NCBI RefSeq assembly: GCF_900155735.1
Contig: NZ_LT707059.1
Span: 77,347-141,346, forward strand
DNA: 64,000 bases
Source: Intestinibacillus massiliensis
Lineage (GTDB): Bacteria > Bacillota > Clostridia > Oscillospirales > Butyricicoccaceae
Direction: 5' to 3'
Position 1 is the first letter of the stretch. Each line of letters opens with the position of its first letter. Below the pieces are notes generated by a model. That model was not told the origin of the DNA. It did not search any database and was given only the letters and a program-made list of their open reading frames with translations. Below, piece after piece: positions 51,247 through 60,590 of this stretch. A program made the position numbers and the translations under genes.

Positions 51247-51282
51247 GGCGACGCAGGATGCACTGCGCCGCCCGTTTTTTAC
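51247..51282 (+). terminator. Intrinsic terminator after queA
   Basis: Stem GGGCGACGCAG with CTGCGCCGCCC (one mismatch), then six T. Confidence 0.75.
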
Positions 51283-51402
51283 ATTGGCAGGCGTTTTGTC
51301 ACTTTTGGCAGGCGTTGGTGGAATTAGGGCGCGATGTATGATATAATAACACCATCATTATTTTGCACCTGTTTTTAGGGGCGTGAAAGGAGGCATCAGG
51401 CC

Positions 51403-54400
51403 GTGGATGAGCAAAAAATACGGCGTTTTGCCAGCGAATTATTGCATAAACACTATAGTGGCAACGATGTGGAAGCTGTCATTGCATCCTTTGCGCCTGA
51501 TATCACCTGGATCGGCGCGGGGGAAGGGCAGCAGGCGGCCGGCTATGCGGAAACCGCCGCGTTTTTCCGCCGTTTCCGCGGGGTGCTGCCGAAGTGCCGC
51601 ATATGGGATGAAACATTTACGGTTTCCAAACTTGGCGGCGGCCTGTATTTATGCATGGGCGTGTTTTGGGTCGCGGTGGACGACCCTGCGACCGGGCTGC
51701 TGGAGGCGCACCAGCGTGTCACTTACATCTTCCGCGAGGCCGGCGGGCGGCTGGAATGCGTCCATATCCACAATTCCAACCCGTACCGAGACCTGGAGGG
51801 GGACGAGCTGTTCCCGGAAAAGGCGGCGCACCGCAACGCCGACTATTTACAGAAGCGCATCGCCGAGATGGAGGATACGCTGCGCCAGAAGAATGCGGCC
51901 ATGGTGGAAGCGGTGCAGGCGCAGAAGCAGGTATACGAGGAACTGGCGCAGGCAAACCGCCAGATGCAGGTCATCCTGCAGGCGATCAAGGGCGGCCTGA
52001 AGATCAGCCGGGACGACGAAAACTTTTCCTATGCCTATGTCAGCGAAGAGCTGTGCGCGCTGTTCGGCTATACGCGCGATGAATTTATGAAGGCTACAGG
52101 CGGTACGGCGGTCGGCGCGGTCTACCCGCCGGATTTGCCGCGTGTGCTCGGGGAATGCGACAAGGCTTTTGCAAACGGGGGCGTGGAGTATGCGATCAAA
52201 TACCGCGTGCGCTGCAAGGACGGCTCGCTGAAGTGGATCATCGACAGCGGGAAAAAGGTGCGGGAGCCGGAAGGCGTGACCATTATCAACAGCATCTATC
52301 TTGACGTGACCGAAATTGAACAGGCCAACCAGAAGATCGCCGAGCAAAAGGAGTACCTGGACAGCATCTACAGTTCGATCCTGTGCGGCATTGTGCAGTA
52401 CCAGCTAGACGGCGGCGCGTTCACTTCCGTCAAAATGAACAATGAGGCGCTGAAAATGCTTGGATACGCCTCGGAAAGCGAGTGTTTTGCACTGGGGGTG
52501 GAGGCGTTTTACAGCCGTATCCATGAGCGCGACCGCAACCGGGTCCGGCAGGAGCTTGCGCGCCTGCATGAGCCGGGCAGCAGCTTCCACGACGAATACC
52601 AGATCTGCCGGCCGGATGGCGGCACGATCTGGGTATATGGCACGACCGAGCGTATCTGTGCAGCGGACGGGGATACCGCGATCCAGCGTATCATGATCGA
52701 TATCACGGACAAGAAGGAACTGGAGCTTGCGCTGGAGGAGGAGCGGCAGCGCTTCCGCGTCGCGGTCGAGAGCACGCCCGTGGTGGTGTTTGAATACGAC
52801 CTGGAGAATGACCGGTACACGGCGTATGGTACGCTGGAGCAGGGCGTGGAAAAGCATAACGTGGAGCTGGCGCAGACGCAATACCTTGCGCAGCATATGG
52901 AAGAACAGGTCCGCGCGCCATTCCAGAAGGGCTTCCGCCGCCTGCTGGAAGGGGATAACGGGAACCAGATGGAGCTGCAGATGGCGCCGTATTACGGTAG
53001 CGCGGACACGGTGTGGGCGCGCGTGACGATCACGCGCGTGCCGGACCGCAAGGGCGCGTTGCGGCGCATCATCGGCAAGATTTCCAATATCCAGTCGGAA
53101 AAGGAAAAGGAATTTGCGCTGCAGGAGGCGCACAGCCGGGACAGCCTGACCGGCCTTTACAATAAAGAAACCGGCGTCCGCATGGTGAGGGAGTACCTGG
53201 AAAACAAGCGCCCGGACGAGGTCTGTGGCCTCATGCTGCTGGATATGGACGACTTCCGGTCGATCAACCAGGAGGAGGGGCATGTGTTCGCAGACGCCGT
53301 CCTGCAGGAGGTCGCGGACGTGCTACGTGCCGAAACCGGGGAGGATGATATCCGGATCCGGCTCGGCGGCGACGAATTTATGCTGTTCCTCAAGGGTTGC
53401 AACAAGGCGCGCGCCACTGTGCTCGGCCCGCGGATTGCCGCGCAGGTGCATGGGCTGCTGCTCACCTCGCAAAAGGCGGTTTCCGTTTCCGTCAGCATCG
53501 GCATGTGCGTGACCGAAGTTGTCGAGGATTACAGCGGCCTGTACCGCTGCGCGGAAAGCACGCTCAAATACGTCAAGGCGCACGGCAAGGGGCGCGCCGC
53601 GTGCTACCTGGACACCTCGAACGAGCTGGGCGTGATGCTGACCGACCTATATACGGACAGGCATCCCGTAAACGCGATCGAGCGGCAGGCCGCATCGCGC
53701 AGTACCGACCTTGTCTCCTTTGCGCTGGAACTGCTGGACAAGTCAAAAAACCTGGACGACGCGGTTACGCTGTTGCTCTCGCGCGTGGGCAAGGCGTACG
53801 GCCTGGGGCGTGTGACGTTGCTTGAAGTCGACCCCGAATTCCTCACCTGCCGCTTCAGCTACCAGTGGGCGCAGAATAAGGCCGACTTACGCATGGGTGA
53901 AGTGGTCTATATCACACAGGAAGAGTACCGTGCAACTGCGGAACAGTATGACGCGGAGGGGCTTTCCAGCCGCGCGATGGCCGGGCACCCGTCCCGGTTT
54001 GCCGCCGCCCTGCACGCTTCTATCTGGAACCACGGCGCCTTTGTGGGTTCCCTGGGCTTTGAACGGGAACAGGCAGGCTATGAATGGAGCGAGGAAGAAC
54101 GCAAGCTGCTCAAGGAGCTGGTGCGGATTATCCCATCCTTTATCATGAAGGCGCGCGCCGACGCGGTCAGCAAGGCCAAGACCGATTTCCTGTCGCGCAT
54201 GTCGCACGAGCTGCGCACGCCGATGAACGCGATCTCCGGCATGACGGTGATTGCGGAAAACGCGCTGGACGACAAGCAGAAGGCGATGGAATGCCTGCAT
54301 AAGATTGAAAGGGCCAACGCCTATCTGTTAGAGCTGATCAACGATATCCTGGATATGTCGCGCATTGAAAGCGGCAAAATGGAGCTCAACCTCGAGAATG

Positions 54401-55365
54401 CCGATCTGGCGCAAATGCTGCAAAGCCTGATGGACATGCTGCGCCCCCAGGCGGAAGCCAAGGGGGTTGCCCTGCGGGTGGAAAACGGCTACAAGGAAAA
54501 CCGCCGCGTCGTCGCGGACATGCTGCGGCTCAACCAGGTGCTGGTGAACATCATCGGGAATGCGATCAAATTCACGCCTTCCGGCGGCCGGATAGACGTG
54601 CGGCTGGAACAGGTGCGGATGCGCCCACAGGACATCACGCTCCGTTTCTCCGTACAGGATACCGGCATCGGCATTGGGGAAGAGGCGAAGGAACGCATTT
54701 TTAATGCTTTTGAGCAGGAGAAGTGCAGCACGGCCGCGGAATACGGCGGCACCGGGCTGGGGCTGTCGATTTCGAGCCGCATCGTACAGATGATGGGCGG
54801 CAAGCTCGCGGTGGACAGCGAAACGGGCAAGGGTTCGGTGTTCTATTTTACGCTGACATTCCCGTACGCGCCCGACCAGGCTGCTGTGGAGCCGCAGCCG
54901 GCGAAGGAAGGTCTGTGCGACCTGCACGGCCGCCGGGTGCTGCTGGTAGAGGATAACGATCTGAACCGTGAAATAGCCGAGGAAATCCTTGGCATGAACG
55001 GGATGGTGGTCGAAACCGCGGTGGACGGGCTGCAAGCGGTCCATAAATTTGAAGAAAGCGAGCCGGGCTATTACGATGCGATCCTCATGGATATCCGCAT
55101 GCCGGTCATGGACGGGCTGGAGGCTACCCGGCGCATCCGTACGCTCGGCAAGGCGGATTCGCGCAACGTGCCGGTCATCGCAATGACGGCAAACGCTTTT
55201 GACGAGGATACGCGGCGTTCCATGGACAGCGGCATGGACGGGCATCTGTCCAAGCCTATCGAGGTCAGCCGCCTGCTGGAGATGCTGGGGGACTGCATGC
55301 TGCGCCGCGATCAGGCCGCAGCAAGAGGATCACACCAAAACACAGAGAGGGAATTATGGAAGTAG
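51403..55365 (+). CDS. Giant hybrid histidine kinase with GGDEF domain
   Basis: A 1320-residue soluble signalling protein. Order: SnoaL-like/DUF4440-type N-terminal domain (about 1-140), coiled coil, three PAS domains (about 190-310, 315-440, 450-570), GGDEF domain (SLTGLYNKETG; GGDEF intact at 655-659), GAF-like domain (about 760-910), HisKA (FLSRMSHELRTPMNAI, H935), HATPase_c (NIIGNAIKFT, DTGIGIG, GTGLGLSIS) and REC (LLVEDNDLN, phosphoacceptor D1230 in LMDIRMPVMDG). Both c-di-GMP and phosphotransfer chemistry appear possible. GTG start after AAAGGAGGCA. Its stop overlaps the tgt start by 10 bp. Confidence 0.88.
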   Translation: MDEQKIRRFASELLHKHYSGNDVEAVIASFAPDITWIGAGEGQQAAGYAETAAFFRRFRGVLPKCRIWDETFTVSKLGGGLYLCMGVFWVAVDDPATGLLEAHQRVTYIFREAGGRLECVHIHNSNPYRDLEGDELFPEKAAHRNADYLQKRIAEMEDTLRQKNAAMVEAVQAQKQVYEELAQANRQMQVILQAIKGGLKISRDDENFSYAYVSEELCALFGYTRDEFMKATGGTAVGAVYPPDLPRVLGECDKAFANGGVEYAIKYRVRCKDGSLKWIIDSGKKVREPEGVTIINSIYLDVTEIEQANQKIAEQKEYLDSIYSSILCGIVQYQLDGGAFTSVKMNNEALKMLGYASESECFALGVEAFYSRIHERDRNRVRQELARLHEPGSSFHDEYQICRPDGGTIWVYGTTERICAADGDTAIQRIMIDITDKKELELALEEERQRFRVAVESTPVVVFEYDLENDRYTAYGTLEQGVEKHNVELAQTQYLAQHMEEQVRAPFQKGFRRLLEGDNGNQMELQMAPYYGSADTVWARVTITRVPDRKGALRRIIGKISNIQSEKEKEFALQEAHSRDSLTGLYNKETGVRMVREYLENKRPDEVCGLMLLDMDDFRSINQEEGHVFADAVLQEVADVLRAETGEDDIRIRLGGDEFMLFLKGCNKARATVLGPRIAAQVHGLLLTSQKAVSVSVSIGMCVTEVVEDYSGLYRCAESTLKYVKAHGKGRAACYLDTSNELGVMLTDLYTDRHPVNAIERQAASRSTDLVSFALELLDKSKNLDDAVTLLLSRVGKAYGLGRVTLLEVDPEFLTCRFSYQWAQNKADLRMGEVVYITQEEYRATAEQYDAEGLSSRAMAGHPSRFAAALHASIWNHGAFVGSLGFEREQAGYEWSEEERKLLKELVRIIPSFIMKARADAVSKAKTDFLSRMSHELRTPMNAISGMTVIAENALDDKQKAMECLHKIERANAYLLELINDILDMSRIESGKMELNLENADLAQMLQSLMDMLRPQAEAKGVALRVENGYKENRRVVADMLRLNQVLVNIIGNAIKFTPSGGRIDVRLEQVRMRPQDITLRFSVQDTGIGIGEEAKERIFNAFEQEKCSTAAEYGGTGLGLSISSRIVQMMGGKLAVDSETGKGSVFYFTLTFPYAPDQAAVEPQPAKEGLCDLHGRRVLLVEDNDLNREIAEEILGMNGMVVETAVDGLQAVHKFEESEPGYYDAILMDIRMPVMDGLEATRRIRTLGKADSRNVPVIAMTANAFDEDTRRSMDSGMDGHLSKPIEVSRLLEMLGDCMLRRDQAAARGSHQNTERELWK

Positions 55366-56498
55366 GAAACTTTGAGATTTTAAAAACAGAGGGCGCCGCC
55401 CGCCGCGGCGTGTTCCAAACCGCGCACGGCACGGTGCAGACGCCGGTGTTTATGAATGTCGGCACAGCTGGCGCGATCAAGGGGGCGGTCGACGCGTTCG
55501 ACCTCAAGGCGCTCGGCTGCCAGGTCGAACTGTCCAACACCTACCATCTCCATGTGCGCCCGGGCGACCAAATCGTGCGGCAGATGGGCGGCTTGCACCG
55601 CTTTATGCGCTGGGACGGCCCCATGCTGACCGATTCGGGCGGGTTCCAGGTGTTCTCCCTGTCGGAACTGCGCAAGATCAAGGAAGAAGGCGTGTACTTC
55701 AATTCCCATGTGGACGGCCGTAAGATCTTCATGGGGCCGGAGGAGAGCATGCGCATCCAGTCCAACCTGGGTTCGGATATCGCAATGGCGTTCGACGAGT
55801 GCATCGAGAACCCCGCGCCGTACGAATACGTCGTGGATTCCTGCGCGCGCACGACACGCTGGCTGCAGCGCTGCAAAACCGAGCTTGCGCGCCTGAACGC
55901 GCTGCCCGGCACGGTGAACCCGCATCAAATGCTGTTCGGCATTAACCAGGGCGGCACCTACGACGACCTGCGCATCCGGCACATGGAGGAGATCGCGGCG
56001 CTCGACCTGCCGGGTTACGCGGTCGGCGGGCTGGCGGTCGGCGAGAGTACGGACGTGATGTACCACATCCTCGACGTGGTCATCCCGCACGCGCCGGTGC
56101 ATAAGCCGCGTTACCTGATGGGGGTCGGCACGCCGTCCAATATCATCGAGGGCGTGGCGCGCGGCGTGGATTTCTTCGACTGTGTCATGCCGACCCGCAA
56201 CGCGCGGCACGGGCACCTGTTCACCTGGGGCGGGATTATGAATATCCAAAACGCCAAATACCAGACCGACGACCGCCCGATCGAGGAAGGCTGCGGCTGC
56301 CCGGCCTGCCGCTCCTTCAGCCGGGCATATATCCGCCACCTGCTCAAGGCGGGGGAGATGCTTTCGCAGCGCCTGCTGGTGATGCACAACCTGTGGTTCT
56401 ATAACCACCTGATGGAACGCATCCGCGCGGCGCTTGAGGCGGGCACCTTCGCACAGTTCCAGGAGGAATACAGCGAAAAGCTCGCAAAAAGGATATAA
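55356..56498 (+). CDS. tgt: Queuine tRNA-ribosyltransferase
   Basis: A 380-residue enzyme exchanging guanine-34 for preQ1 in tRNAs with GUN anticodons. Key parts are LSNTYHLHVRPGD, MLTDSGGFQVFSL with the catalytic-site aspartate and GGF motif, AMAFDECIENPA, GGLAVGES, DCVMPTRNARHG with the nucleophile region, and a zinc site CGCPACRSFSRAY ... LVMHN. It overlaps the kinase gene by 10 bp, so translation may be coupled. A hairpin terminator follows. Confidence 0.96.
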   Translation: MEVGNFEILKTEGAARRGVFQTAHGTVQTPVFMNVGTAGAIKGAVDAFDLKALGCQVELSNTYHLHVRPGDQIVRQMGGLHRFMRWDGPMLTDSGGFQVFSLSELRKIKEEGVYFNSHVDGRKIFMGPEESMRIQSNLGSDIAMAFDECIENPAPYEYVVDSCARTTRWLQRCKTELARLNALPGTVNPHQMLFGINQGGTYDDLRIRHMEEIAALDLPGYAVGGLAVGESTDVMYHILDVVIPHAPVHKPRYLMGVGTPSNIIEGVARGVDFFDCVMPTRNARHGHLFTWGGIMNIQNAKYQTDDRPIEEGCGCPACRSFSRAYIRHLLKAGEMLSQRLLVMHNLWFYNHLMERIRAALEAGTFAQFQEEYSEKLAKRI

Positions 56499-56510
56499 GG
56501 CAGACGGTTC

Positions 56511-56539
56511 AGGCGGCGCCCATCCGGCGCCGCCTTTTG
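56511..56539 (+). terminator. Intrinsic terminator after tgt
   Basis: Perfect arms GGCGGCGCC / GGCGCCGCC and four T. Confidence 0.8.
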
Positions 56540-56605
56540 CATGTTCCGCCCGCACCCGGCATACAGTAGAGGGAAGCTGTGTGCGGGAAAGGAAGGGCGG
56601 CGCTT

Positions 56606-58174
56606 GTGAGGCTGGACAAACGGACATTTTTATACAGCGCGGCGGTGCTGGCCTGCTCCAATATCGGGCTGCAGGTGCTGGGGTTCCTGTACCGGATCGC
56701 GCTGTCCCGGCTGGCCGGGGCGGAGGGGCTGGGCGTATACCGCCTGGTGTTTTCGGTATATATCGTGATCAATTCCTTCTGCCTGTCGGGCGTCACGATG
56801 GCGTGCTCGCGCCTCGGCGCGGCCAAGCTCGCGCAGGGGAAACCGGAGCAGCTGCGCGCGCTGATGCGTATCGCGACCGGCGTATTCCTGTGTATTTTTA
56901 CGCTGTGTGCCGCGGTCATTGTGCCGTTCCACGACTATATCGCGCACAATTTGCTCGGGGATGACCGCACCGCCGCTGCGCTGCCCATCATGCTTATCTG
57001 CCTGTTTTTGACCGGGTTTGAGAATATCATCAAGGCGCTGTTTTTAGGCACCGGGCGGGTGCAGTATGCCGCCGCTTCGGAAACAGGGGAGCAGGTCATC
57101 CGCATGCTGGCGGTCGTCGCGCTGCTGGCGGCGTTCGGCAAGGGGGACTATGGGCGCATCGCCGCGCTGATCATGCTCGGCATGGCGCTGTCGGAATGCT
57201 TCAGCGCGGGGTTCCTCGGCGTGCTGTACCGCAAGCATATCGCCTGCCATGGGCGCGGCAAGGTCAAGGCGGACGCAGGCCTGCTTTCCGGCACGCTGGA
57301 TATCGCGGTGCCGCTGTCGCTCGCCGCGGTGGCGAGCAATATCGTGTCATCGGCCAGCGCCGTGATCCTGCCGGCGCGGCTGGTGTGCGCCGGGCTGACG
57401 CGCAGCGGCGCCCTGTCCGCGCTCGGCGTGGTATCCGGCATGGCCGGGCCGCTGATTACGCTGCCGGTCGCGCTGGTGGGCGCGGTATCCGCCGTGCTGG
57501 TGCCCAGTATCACGGCGGCGCAGGCGCGCGGGGATTTGCGCCGCGTCTGTGCACTGACCGATAAGACGCTGGCCGTCACCGGCCTGATCGGCATCCCGGC
57601 GACCGCCGCGATCGTGCCGCTTTCCCCCGCGCTCGCCCGTATCTTTTTCGGGCAGGCCATCCCGCTGCCGTATATGGCGCTGCTTGGCCTGTCGGCGGTA
57701 TTCAGCTATTACCAGATGATGACGGCCAGCCTGCTCAACGGCATCGGTGAGCAGCGGCGCGCCGTCGTGGCGGCGGTCTGCGGCGAGGTGCTGCAGCTCG
57801 GCCTGACCTGGTATCTTGCCGCCAAGCCCGGGCTGCAGATTTACGGCTACCTGATCAGCATGGTGGTCAGCCCGCTGCCGGTTTCCATTGCCAACCTGTG
57901 GGGCATTTTGCGCAAGACCGGCCTGCGCGTGCGCCTGTTCCACACGTTCGGCGCGCCCGTCCTGTGCGGGGCGACGGTGTTTTTATGGGTGCGCGTCTTC
58001 TATGGGTATTTCCTCGGCGTGTTCGGCAGCCAGTGGAGCGCGGTGCTGCTCGCGGCGGGCGGCGCGCTGGCGCTGTACCTCGGGTTGCTGCACCTGCTTG
58101 GGATCCGGATAATGTCCTATATTTCCAGCCGCATGGCACAGCCGGGGCGGCTTGGGCTTTTCGGCTTTTTGTGA
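56606..58174 (+). CDS. SpoVB/MVF-type polysaccharide flippase
   Basis: A 522-residue membrane protein with about 14 helices of the MOP superfamily. NIGLQVLGFLYRIALSRLAGAEGLGVYRL (split: IGLQVLGFLYRIALSR and AGAEGLGVYRL) matches the SpoVB/YtgP opening, and TASLLNGIGEQRRAVV and YLAAKPGLQIYGYLIS follow the Wzx/SpoVB pattern. SpoVB is needed for cortex synthesis; other members export lipid-linked sugars. GTG at 56606 with AAGGAAGGG upstream. Confidence 0.85.
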   Translation: MRLDKRTFLYSAAVLACSNIGLQVLGFLYRIALSRLAGAEGLGVYRLVFSVYIVINSFCLSGVTMACSRLGAAKLAQGKPEQLRALMRIATGVFLCIFTLCAAVIVPFHDYIAHNLLGDDRTAAALPIMLICLFLTGFENIIKALFLGTGRVQYAAASETGEQVIRMLAVVALLAAFGKGDYGRIAALIMLGMALSECFSAGFLGVLYRKHIACHGRGKVKADAGLLSGTLDIAVPLSLAAVASNIVSSASAVILPARLVCAGLTRSGALSALGVVSGMAGPLITLPVALVGAVSAVLVPSITAAQARGDLRRVCALTDKTLAVTGLIGIPATAAIVPLSPALARIFFGQAIPLPYMALLGLSAVFSYYQMMTASLLNGIGEQRRAVVAAVCGEVLQLGLTWYLAAKPGLQIYGYLISMVVSPLPVSIANLWGILRKTGLRVRLFHTFGAPVLCGATVFLWVRVFYGYFLGVFGSQWSAVLLAAGGALALYLGLLHLLGIRIMSYISSRMAQPGRLGLFGFL

Positions 58175-58184
58175 AAATTTACAC

Positions 58185-58213
58185 TTGACAATCCGCCGCA
58201 ATTGGCATAAGAT
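58185..58213 (+). promoter_or_regulatory. Promoter of the T-box trpXYZ unit
   Basis: TTGACA (58185-58190), 17 nt, TAAGAT (58208-58213). Confidence 0.78.
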
Positions 58214-58227
58214 AAAACACGTTCAAA

Positions 58228-58496
58228 CCGATGACTGAGAAAAGTACGCAGGATACGGAAGCGCAAAGAGAGCCGCGGATGGTGGGATCGCGGCGGCGGA
58301 CGGCTTGCGGAATGGCCTCAGGAGGGCGCCCTGAACAGCTTCCCGGCGGGAGGCTTTAGTAGGAGGCGACGGTATCCGGCCGTTATGACGGGAAGCGCAT
58401 GTTAGTGCGTTGCTGAGTGAACCATTTTTGGTTAATTTGGGTGGTACCGCAGGAGATTTTTTAGCTCTTGTCCCATGGTTGGGACGAGGGCTTTTT
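58228..58496 (+). promoter_or_regulatory. T-box leader, tryptophan specifier
   Basis: Stem I is closed by CTGAG (58235-58239) with CTCAG, has the AGTA motif, AGAGAG and the apical GGATGGTGGGATC, and its 3' side reads GGAATGGCC with specifier TGG at 58313-58315 (Trp). The T-box GGGTGGTACCGC is at 58439-58450. The terminator stem AGCTCTTGTCCCA / TGGGACGAGGGCT with T run ends at 58496. Uncharged tRNA-Trp should turn on the transporter genes. Confidence 0.88.
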
Positions 58497-58600
58497 CTTT
58501 TGCGCAAAAGGGGGTATCCTGATGCTATATGGCTGGTGGCGCTGCGCCGCAATGATGATGGATGATACAAATAACTACTGTGAAAAGGGGAAAACATACC

Positions 58601-59632
58601 ATGAAAAACATGTTTAAGAAAATTGCCGCGCTGTCCCTCGCAGCGCTCACCATGGCCGGCGCGCTCGCGGGCTGCGGCGGTACGGCCGCCCAGGACGCCA
58701 CGGCATCCCAGCCCGGCCAGCCGCTTGCGGGCAAGGAAATGTACACGATCGGCTTGACCCAGTTTGCCGAGCACCCGTCGCTGGATAACTGCCGCGAGGG
58801 CTTTATCGAGGGGCTGGCCGAGGAGGGCTTTGTCGAGGGGGAAAACGTTACATTCGAGTATAAGAATTCCCAGACCGACCCTTCCATCAGCCAGCAGATC
58901 GCGACCCAGTTCGTATCCTCCAAGGTCGATATGATCGGCGCGGTCGCGACGCCTGCGGCGCAGGCCGCGTTTAACGCCGCACAGACCGCCGGCATCCCGG
59001 TCGTCTATGTCGCGGTCTCCGACCCGGTAGGCGCGCAGCTCGTCGGGGAGGATGGCAAGAGCGGCAAGGCGGTCACCGGCGTTTCCGACCTGATCCCGGC
59101 GGAAAAGCAGCTGGAACTGATCCGCTCGTTCCTGCCGGACGCCAAGAAGATCGGCATCCTGTATTCGACGAGCGAAGCCAACTCCAAGGCGCAGCTGCAG
59201 CTTTATAAGGATGCGGCGGCGCAGTATGGCTTTGAGATCGTAGAGAGCGGCATTTCCACGACCGCGGACGTGGCGCTCGCGGCGGACGCGCTGGCCGCAA
59301 AGGTCGATTGCTTCACAAACCTGACGGACAACACGGTCGTTTCCGCGCTGCCGACGCTGCTTGACAAGGCCGGGAAGGCCGGTATCCCGGTATTCGGTTC
59401 CGAGGTTGAGCAGGTTAAAAACGGCTGCCTGGCGTCGGAGGGCATCGACTATGTCGCGCTGGGCAAGCAGGCCGGCAAGATGGCCGCGCGCGTGCTAAAC
59501 GGCGAGGATATTACCAAAATGCCCTATGAGACGGTGACCGAGTACAGCGCCGACGTCAATACGACGACGCTCGCGCAGCTCGGCCTGGCCATGCCGGAAG
59601 GGGTTGCAAAGTCCGCGACCCTGCATGAGTAA
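58601..59632 (+). CDS. trpX: Tryptophan ABC transporter, substrate-binding lipoprotein
   Basis: A 343-residue lipoprotein with lipobox LAGC (C25) after a classic signal peptide. The mature part is a PBP_like (ABC sugar/TrpX-type) fold: IGLTQFAEHPSLDNCREGF, GLAEEGFVEGENVTFEYKN, VAVSDPVGAQLV and VFGSEVEQVKNG. The Trp T-box upstream and the following permease and ATPase fit the trpXYZ system known from Firmicutes. Ribosome site AAAGGGGAAAA. Confidence 0.9.
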   Translation: MKNMFKKIAALSLAALTMAGALAGCGGTAAQDATASQPGQPLAGKEMYTIGLTQFAEHPSLDNCREGFIEGLAEEGFVEGENVTFEYKNSQTDPSISQQIATQFVSSKVDMIGAVATPAAQAAFNAAQTAGIPVVYVAVSDPVGAQLVGEDGKSGKAVTGVSDLIPAEKQLELIRSFLPDAKKIGILYSTSEANSKAQLQLYKDAAAQYGFEIVESGISTTADVALAADALAAKVDCFTNLTDNTVVSALPTLLDKAGKAGIPVFGSEVEQVKNGCLASEGIDYVALGKQAGKMAARVLNGEDITKMPYETVTEYSADVNTTTLAQLGLAMPEGVAKSATLHE

Positions 59633-59708
59633 AGAAATATGACCCGCAGGGAAAGCCCCTCCGCCGCCGGCGGGGAGGTTTTCCCGCGTTTGAAAGGAGC
59701 GTGCACCC

Positions 59709-60590
59709 ATGTCCGTCAGCCTGATTGTCGGCATATTTGAACAGGGCTTTATCTTCGCGCTGATGGCGCTCGGCGTATATATCACTTACCGTATCCTGGA
59801 TTTCCCCGACCTGTCCGTCGACGGCACGTTCCCGCTCGGGGCGGCGATTACGGCGGCGCTCATCACACGGGGCATGGACCCCTGGCTGACGCTCCTGGTG
59901 GCCACGCTCGCGGGCGCGGCGGCCGGTGTGGTCACCGGGCTGATCCATGTGAAAATCGGCGTCAAAGACCTGCTGAGCGGCATTATCACCATGACCGGAC
60001 TGTATTCGGTCAACCTGATGATCGCGGGTTCGCCCAACCTGCCGATTTTTAATTATGACAATATCTTCACCTCCGGCCTCGGCGGCGTGCTGGAAGGGAT
60101 CGTGCCGGGCTTCGGTACGGTACTCCTCGCGCTGCTCCTTGCGGTGGCCTGCAAATACCTGATGGACTGGTACCTGGGTACGAAGTCCGGGCTGCTGCTG
60201 CGCGCGGTCGGCGACAACAAGCTGTTCGTCACCTATTTGGGACGCGACGAGGGCTTTGTCAAGATCGTCGGCCTTGCGATCGCGAACGCGCTTGCGGCGC
60301 TCTCCGGCGCGGTGCTGTGCCAGCAGCAGCGGGTGTTCGACATCTCCTCCGGCACGGGCACGATCGTCATGGGGCTTGCAATGGTCATTATCGGCACCAA
60401 CCTGTTCCGGAGGAGCCGCCTGCGCCCGACCGCCATGGTGCTGATCGGCGCGATCCTGTACCGCGCGGTCATCGCCATCGTGCTGTTCCTCGGCATCAAC
60501 CCGAACTTTATGAAGCTGGTCATGGCGCTGCTGCTTCTGCTGATTTTGGCCTATACGCACAGGAAGAAGGGGGGCGCGCGCCGTGCTTGA
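59709..60590 (+). CDS. trpY: Tryptophan ABC transporter permease
   Basis: A 293-residue permease with about eight to nine helices of the BPD_transp_2 (LivH-like) type. ITYRILDFPDLSVDGTFPLGA is the conserved opening, with SGIITMTGLYSVNLMIAG, LLLRAVGDNKLFV and LGLAIANALAALSGAVLCQQQ-type VGLAIANALAALSGAVL later. AAAGGAG precedes the ATG. The ATPase gene starts 8 bp before its stop. Confidence 0.92.
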   Translation: MSVSLIVGIFEQGFIFALMALGVYITYRILDFPDLSVDGTFPLGAAITAALITRGMDPWLTLLVATLAGAAAGVVTGLIHVKIGVKDLLSGIITMTGLYSVNLMIAGSPNLPIFNYDNIFTSGLGGVLEGIVPGFGTVLLALLLAVACKYLMDWYLGTKSGLLLRAVGDNKLFVTYLGRDEGFVKIVGLAIANALAALSGAVLCQQQRVFDISSGTGTIVMGLAMVIIGTNLFRRSRLRPTAMVLIGAILYRAVIAIVLFLGINPNFMKLVMALLLLLILAYTHRKKGGARRA

